Shown piece after piece: positions 59,400 to 64,000 of a stretch of 64,000 nt of DNA. Made by a program: the position numbers and the translations under genes. The DNA comes from Hygrophila difformis (taxonomy: Eukaryota > Streptophyta > Magnoliopsida > Lamiales > Acanthaceae). Position 1 is the first letter of the stretch, and each line of letters opens with the position of its first letter. The stretch is from NCBI GenBank assembly GCA_030278955.1, contig JAOANR010000006.1:51364915-51428914 (forward strand), in the 5' to 3' direction. The notes beneath the pieces were generated by a model. That model did not search any database. It was not told the DNA's origin and saw only the letters and a list, made by a program, of their open reading frames with translations.

Positions 59400-61240
59400 A
59401 GCAAAAGAAGAAACAAGTGTAAGTTGATAAAAGTGAGTTAAAGATAACCAATTTATTTGATAGGTGAAAGTAGCTAATTCCGTATTTTTTTGATACGAAT
59501 GGCTATAGTATAGACCAACTACGGGACAGTTTCTCAGGATCATGGCATGCAAATATGATCAATATTTGTCTACCAAATGAGTTTAATGTTATAGTATGGA
59601 TGAAAGATTGGAACTTATCTAAAGACTGACAATTTGTGAATAAATTATCTTATGAAAGTGTAGTTTGCATATCTTTGCATTTTTCTGCTTTGTTTGGAAA
59701 AAAAGAACAGCAGATGGTGATATCAGAAGGGGGTACCGATAATTGATGATAACTTATATTATTATATTTAAATTATCGCTGGATGTCTTTAAACTTACTG
59801 CCAAGAAAGTAATTTACAATTTAATAAAGGTTCAAAATAAAGTAATAAAGAGTAAATACGTTTGTATACACAAGACATGAAAAGAATATAGCCCATATAT
59901 ATAGCACAAAAAATTATGCCCGTTTTTCCTTTTTCTCAACATTTTTATTATATTTTGTAGATATAGAGTTTGGAACATTAATAGTAATGAATTTGAAAGT
60001 TCAATGTATTTACTTATTAATGATATAGAATTTTTTTCATGTTTATGAAATAGATAATATAATTAAATAAGATTTGATAGAGTCCATGTAAATGGGTGAT
60101 TTTAAAGGCTGTTAATATTATTTTTTTTTGTGCGTTTATATTGGGTTCATTGAATATTAAAAATACATATGGGTATCTTTACTAAAATGAAATGGTGGAT
60201 TTTTTTAAAAAATTAATAGTTACATGGGTTATTTATTAAAATGCTTATTGTATGTACATGTTTTTGGTCACTCTATTTTGGTTTTTGAATTGAATCAGTG
60301 AGATAACCACCTTCAACTATATATATGCATCTTTTCAAGAAATCTCAACATTTCCCCATATTATTTTTCATGTAAGTAAGGAGAAAGAGTAATAAGGGCT
60401 GGGGATTGAAATCCTATTTTTTAGCATGAGAAATAGTACGACATTTAAGAAGTACACGACGACACGAATGTAACAAGATCTCAATTGATCATATTTTACC
60501 TTGTATAACTATAATAAAACTTTAAGAGAACGTCTGTGAGTAAATAGTAACAAATAACTTCCATGGGTAACTAACTGGACTATATTGGTAAGAATAGTAG
60601 TAATTCGGCCATTAGAAGTGTCCTTCAAGCTTAATTAGTGTCATATAAAAAATCAGTTTCATCAAAAACAATATTGGACTGAATCTACAATTTAAATAGT
60701 TATGGAATCGTTATGGCTATATAGTTACTGAATCGTCTTGGCTAAGTTTCTTTTGAGTTTTTTGCCTTAATATAATACAATAATTTAATATATACTTCCT
60801 CCATTTTTTTTTATTTGCTACGAAATATAGAAGCATGAATCAAATGTATAATCGCATTGATCTACAAAAGGTCCTCTAAAAAAAGTAAAGGCAGTCATAG
60901 GCAATGGGTTTATGGCATTACATATTCTTCTGTGCACTAAACAGTGTTTATGGCATTACATAGAGTATGAATATTACAATTACAACATCACATAGAAAAT
61001 TGATTTGTTAACAGGGAAAATAAGATTGAAAAGTTGTAAACTAACAAAGACTCGTAACAAAAGCAAGATAGCTAATGTTAATAAGATTGTAACATCCTTT
61101 GAAAGAGGTTTAGTTGTTAGCTAAAGTTATAAGAGTAGGATTGTTACAGTTCACATTATGGGGATGGATATTATTTTCATTGACATGGGACTGTTTGTTT
61201 CTTTAATAAGAAAAAAATATGATAAGACAAAATAAATAAA
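59400..61240. other. No gene seen
   Basis: AT-rich DNA without supportable exons. A degenerate CTTCCTCCATTTTTT near 60795 resembles one Stowaway end but has no partner. Confidence 0.5.
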
Positions 61241-61254
61241 TTGGCGTTTTGCAT

Positions 61255-62001
61255 AAAGTTGGTTCTCTCCCAAAAGAGCTGAAGAAGGATACATGTTAGT
61301 TCCCATTCCTAATCTTTGCCCCGTTTCCTTTCCCAATTGCAAGTTGATCCCATGTTAAAAGTTAAAAACCATAATATTCAGCCATTAAGAATTATGGATG
61401 CCTTTCAGCTCAATAAGAATTTGACGAGCACAACCAGATTTATTGGAATCCATGAGCAGATGTGTCATCCAAATCAAGGAATAACATTTTCACTGGATTT
61501 AGAAATAAATAAACTAACTGTAATGTGAAGGCTCATCTTTTATATATTTCTTATCATGTGAGATGTGACCACTATGTGTCCATCGCAAAAAAGCATTTCC
61601 ACTTAAATATAAACACTAAATTTTACCAGTTATCATTTTCCCATTCATTCCAAGATCAAGAGCCCTTCTTATAGTCTCAGCACTGGCATGTCCTGAAGTA
61701 TCAAATAGAGGCATTAAACCAACAAATTTCCAGGGACCTCCAGCACTCTCTTTTGTAACCTCTGGAACTTCCTGCAAGTAAACTTGAGAGTTTTAGATTC
61801 ATACAGTCATGCTGGGAAGATAAGTAAGACGTGATTCTATAAATACACCTTTAATACAATTGGCTAAAGTGTACAATATAATGCAAATGACAATACCTGA
61901 TATGCAACTCCAAGAGATCTTAAACCTCGTTCTGCAAACTTGTGAATATTAGCATGAACTCTTCGCTCTATCCTTGTTTTAGTGTGGGCAAGATTTAGAA
62001 T
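61255..62001 (-). pseudogene. Plasma-membrane H+-ATPase fragment, three exons
   Basis: Exons 61897-62001 (ILNLAHTKTRIERRVHANIH, KFAERGLRSLGVAYQ), 61627-61771 ([45 protein letters not shown]) and about 61255-61352 (DQLA, then [20 protein letters not shown]). They cover part of the nucleotide-binding and phosphorylation domains of a P3A proton pump. Conserved residues are changed (DPPRHDSAET reads [10 protein letters not shown]), an extra base near 61325 shifts the last exon, and its acceptor AG is lost. Clearly dead. Confidence 0.85.
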
Positions 62002-62279
62002 CTACATAAAAATTACAGTTAATTTAACATTTACGACTTTGATAAAACAAAGAACTCGAAAACAATGATAGAGAGGCCAACAATAATGATTGTACTGAAG
62101 CAACTAAGAGAAACAAAAACTGCATTACTTCCACTCAATCAACCACGAGGGCTAAACTAATATTCATCTAATCACCTTACAGGCCGAATCCTATAATGCA
62201 AATATTATTACAAGACACTTACGCTGCTTTTGAAACAGAATCTTAATGTCATTTAAATAATTGCATTTGCTAAAATGTT

Positions 62280-62495
62280 ATCAATACAGACAGTAGGCAG
62301 ATGTACCATCAGCCAGAAGTCTCCACAGAAGGAACCATCCCATCTGCCCATTCTCGACACTTTTGAATACATGTCGGTGGTTCAGGTTTCTGTTCATCGG
62401 ATGAATGAGGAAGCCATGACCAGAAACTTGATGATTTTTCTTTCCAGGAGGTGGTAAAATGTTCATCCATCTTCCCGGCGCTTTTCAAATTTCCA
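62280..62495 (-). pseudogene. Unrecognised exon-like segment
   Basis: One minus frame reads GKMDEHFTTSWKEKSSSFWS, WLPHSSDEQKPEPPTCIQKC, REWADGMVPSVETSG then a stop. Composition is protein-like and the strand agrees with its neighbours. Family not recognised. Confidence 0.3.
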
Positions 62496-62839
62496 CTGGA
62501 GTATCAAGTAAAGTTACACATCATAGAATGCAATATAATTATACTTATTTGTATCATAGAATGTTCTATAGAATGACAATTAGAACTGAATTATGAAACT
62601 CCATGGTCAGGTTGTCAAAAAGGACAAAAATCAAAGCAGTAGTCAAAGTAGAGGACAATATTACAAATGAAGTGTGGATGAAAAGGAACCAAGAAACAAT
62701 TTTTCCTCTTAACAACCAGACATAAACGAAGAGATGAGATGAGATGAGATGAAGAATTATATCACTGTCTCTAGTACTAAACAAAGAGATGAGATGAGGC
62801 CTTACCAAATTCCCATTCACCATCTTTGAGTAGAGGGCA

Positions 62840-63062
62840 TGGAAGGCATGGGGATGACAGTTGAGATTAGCAATAACGACAAAGCTGCATTTTCGACTTC
62901 AGAAAGGCACCGTGTAATGCAGCTCTTAACTTTATCAAGGCTGTCCAAAATTGTATCAGGAACTACTAACTTAATACAGATAAAGCGGGTATCATCTCTC
63001 AATCCCCATTAAGTGCTTCAATAGTGGACTTGGTCAACAAATCATACGTTGGTCTCTCTACG
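62840..63062 (-). pseudogene. Unrecognised exon, frame broken
   Basis: After a TACAG acceptor at about 63063 the frame reads VERPTYDLLTKSTIEALNGD and meets a stop. One base-shift later it continues RDDTRFICIKLVVPDTILDS, LDKVKSCITRCLSEVENAAL. The two halves look like one exon split by a frameshift. Family not recognised. Confidence 0.35.
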
Positions 63063-63352
63063 CTGTAAAAAAGAGCCAGAAAGGGCAATCAATTTTGTAA
63101 CGTAGCAGAATTCAGTCAACTACTGATGCAAATTTCTGATGCACAAGGACATGGAGCAAAGGTTGATCGGATAGTGGAGAGAAATAAGAAATCAGTCACA
63201 GCCTCATCGTATATACACAACAATAGAAATGTGGCACACAAGCATGCAGTCCACAGATTAAGCAGCATCTTTACTTGAGAATAACAACATTACATATCCT
63301 CATCAGATGCACAATAATCAGGGAAGAAAGCAAGAAACAGAAAAATTACCAT

Positions 63353-63757
63353 TCATTTGCTGACATGAGGCTGTAACGGCATGGGAGTCTCCGATTGATT
63401 ATCAGCCTCAGTGGAGGATTTATTCTCCATGAGGAATTCTTTTTTAGATTCTTTTCTTGTGCCAGATTGCCAAACCCTACCAAAATTTGGGAGCCAATTA
63501 GCATCGAAATTGTTACCGACAAGCTCTCCTCTCCTTTCTAACTCCATTTCAAGTTTTCTTCTCTCTGCCCATGCAGCTCCAACACGATTTGGATTCAATT
63601 TTGAAGACTTCCTTGCTTTAGAAGAGACAGATTCTAGTTTCGCTGAAAGATCATGCAGATTTTCTTTTGTTGTGTCAAACCAGGGTGGAGGCGCTCCAGT
63701 GTGAACATTTCCTTCAATTGGTTTTTGAGAAGCGATTTGTGTCAAGTTTAGCAACCC
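63353..63757 (-). pseudogene. TITAN-like protein, last exon
   Basis: After a GTACAG acceptor at 63758-63759 the exon reads GLLNLTQIASQ, then TGAPPPWFDTTKENLHDL, KLNPNRVGAAWAERRKLEME, ANWLPNFGRVWQSGTRKESK and ends PLQPHVSK with a stop at 63353-63355. The GAAWAERRKLEMELERRGE and NWLPNFGRVWQSG boxes recall the C-terminus of plant TITAN-like proteins. The exon is open with a natural-looking stop. It could be a live gene extending beyond the window, but its neighbours are dead fragments. Confidence 0.45.
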
Positions 63758-64000
63758 TGTACAAAAGAAAAAGGATGAAACACTGTACAAGATACGAAAC
63801 AAACTACCACATTCTCCATCAGACTATCAATATTTAAACAAGATGCCAAATCAAAACCACTTGCAAGGAAATATCAACATTGACACTCAAATACAAACAG
63901 CTAATATGATGATGAAAGTAGACAACAAAATAAGTAAACCCCGTGCAAGTTAACATATTACCAGGGGACTGGCTCTCTACACTCGTGATTCTTTCTCCTA

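Larger units (their letters stand above)
59346..64000 (-). mobile_element. Second Helitron-like unit with gene fragments (runs off window)
   Basis: At 59346 the minus strand ends CTAG followed by T. The adjoining 60 bp resemble the 3' end at 40106 (GTGCAT/GTGCGT, then a GTACAACTGCC-like block at 40140 and GTACAGCTGCCC at 59388). The unit extends rightwards with minus-strand gene pieces. The 5' end is not in the window. Confidence 0.4.

Noticed and set aside
60780..60840. Second Stowaway MITE
   Set aside because: Only one degenerate end (CTTCCTCCATTTTT) is visible, with no partner end or TA pair.

Overview
The window is plant nuclear DNA, almost certainly from a eudicot. It holds intron-containing fragments of plant genes (class XI myosin, BSK-type and TDY-type kinases, plasma-membrane H+-ATPase), Tekay-type and Athila-type Ty3/gypsy retrotransposons, a plant LINE, PIF/Harbinger, Stowaway, hAT, Helitron-like and Mutator-like DNA. 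No complete ordinary host gene is visible. The only coding capacity that looks intact belongs to a Mutator-like element (MULE). Species cannot be told from the sequence.

Left half (1 to about 38 kb) is a stack of nested retrotransposons. The oldest visible element is a Tekay-type chromovirus on the minus strand: 5' LTR 35294-37964, tRNA-Met primer site, leader ORF, gag at 33.8 kb, pol down to 22.8 kb. Its gag is split by a solo LTR (27093-32856, target duplication GCATC), which is itself split by another solo LTR (28950-31553). Its chromodomain is split by a hAT MITE (22935-23442, duplication GTTAGACC). Its 3' LTR is cut at 22620 by a transposon end, and next to that lies the long 5' LTR (17454 to about 22.1 kb) and decayed body (12.0-17.4 kb) of an Athila element. 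The Athila integrase is cut at 12023 by a tandem LTR-internal-LTR-internal-LTR array of gag-only mini-elements (about 5.1-12.0 kb). A LINE fragment (2.57-5.10 kb) sits in the leftmost LTR of that array, and another leader ORF runs off the left edge.

Middle (38.2-52.9 kb) has a broken PIF/Harbinger transposase, a Stowaway MITE with TA duplications, and then a Helitron-like region. Its 3' end (CTAG preceded by a hairpin) is at 40106. It carries minus-strand pieces of many unrelated genes with their introns: FAD monooxygenase, TDY MAP kinase, BSK kinase, myosin XI, a C2 domain of phosphatidylserine-decarboxylase type, protein disulfide isomerase and several unrecognised exons.

Right (52966-59236) is a sharply bounded MULE with 9-bp duplications ATAATCGAA. 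On the plus strand it encodes a FAR1/MURA-like transposase fused to a C-terminal OTU cysteine-protease domain. On the minus strand it encodes a plant mobile domain (PMD) protein. The two genes converge and overlap by 35 bp, and each has a tiny first exon followed by an intron 1 packed with short GC-rich hairpins. From 59346 a second Helitron-like unit carries H+-ATPase and TITAN-like gene pieces to the window end.

A theme runs through the window: at least three unrelated element types (MULE introns, Athila LTR, Tekay LTRs) each carry arrays of short hairpins whose arm sequences differ while pairing is kept. In one Tekay LTR the stems appear to covary around a constant 13-nt loop.
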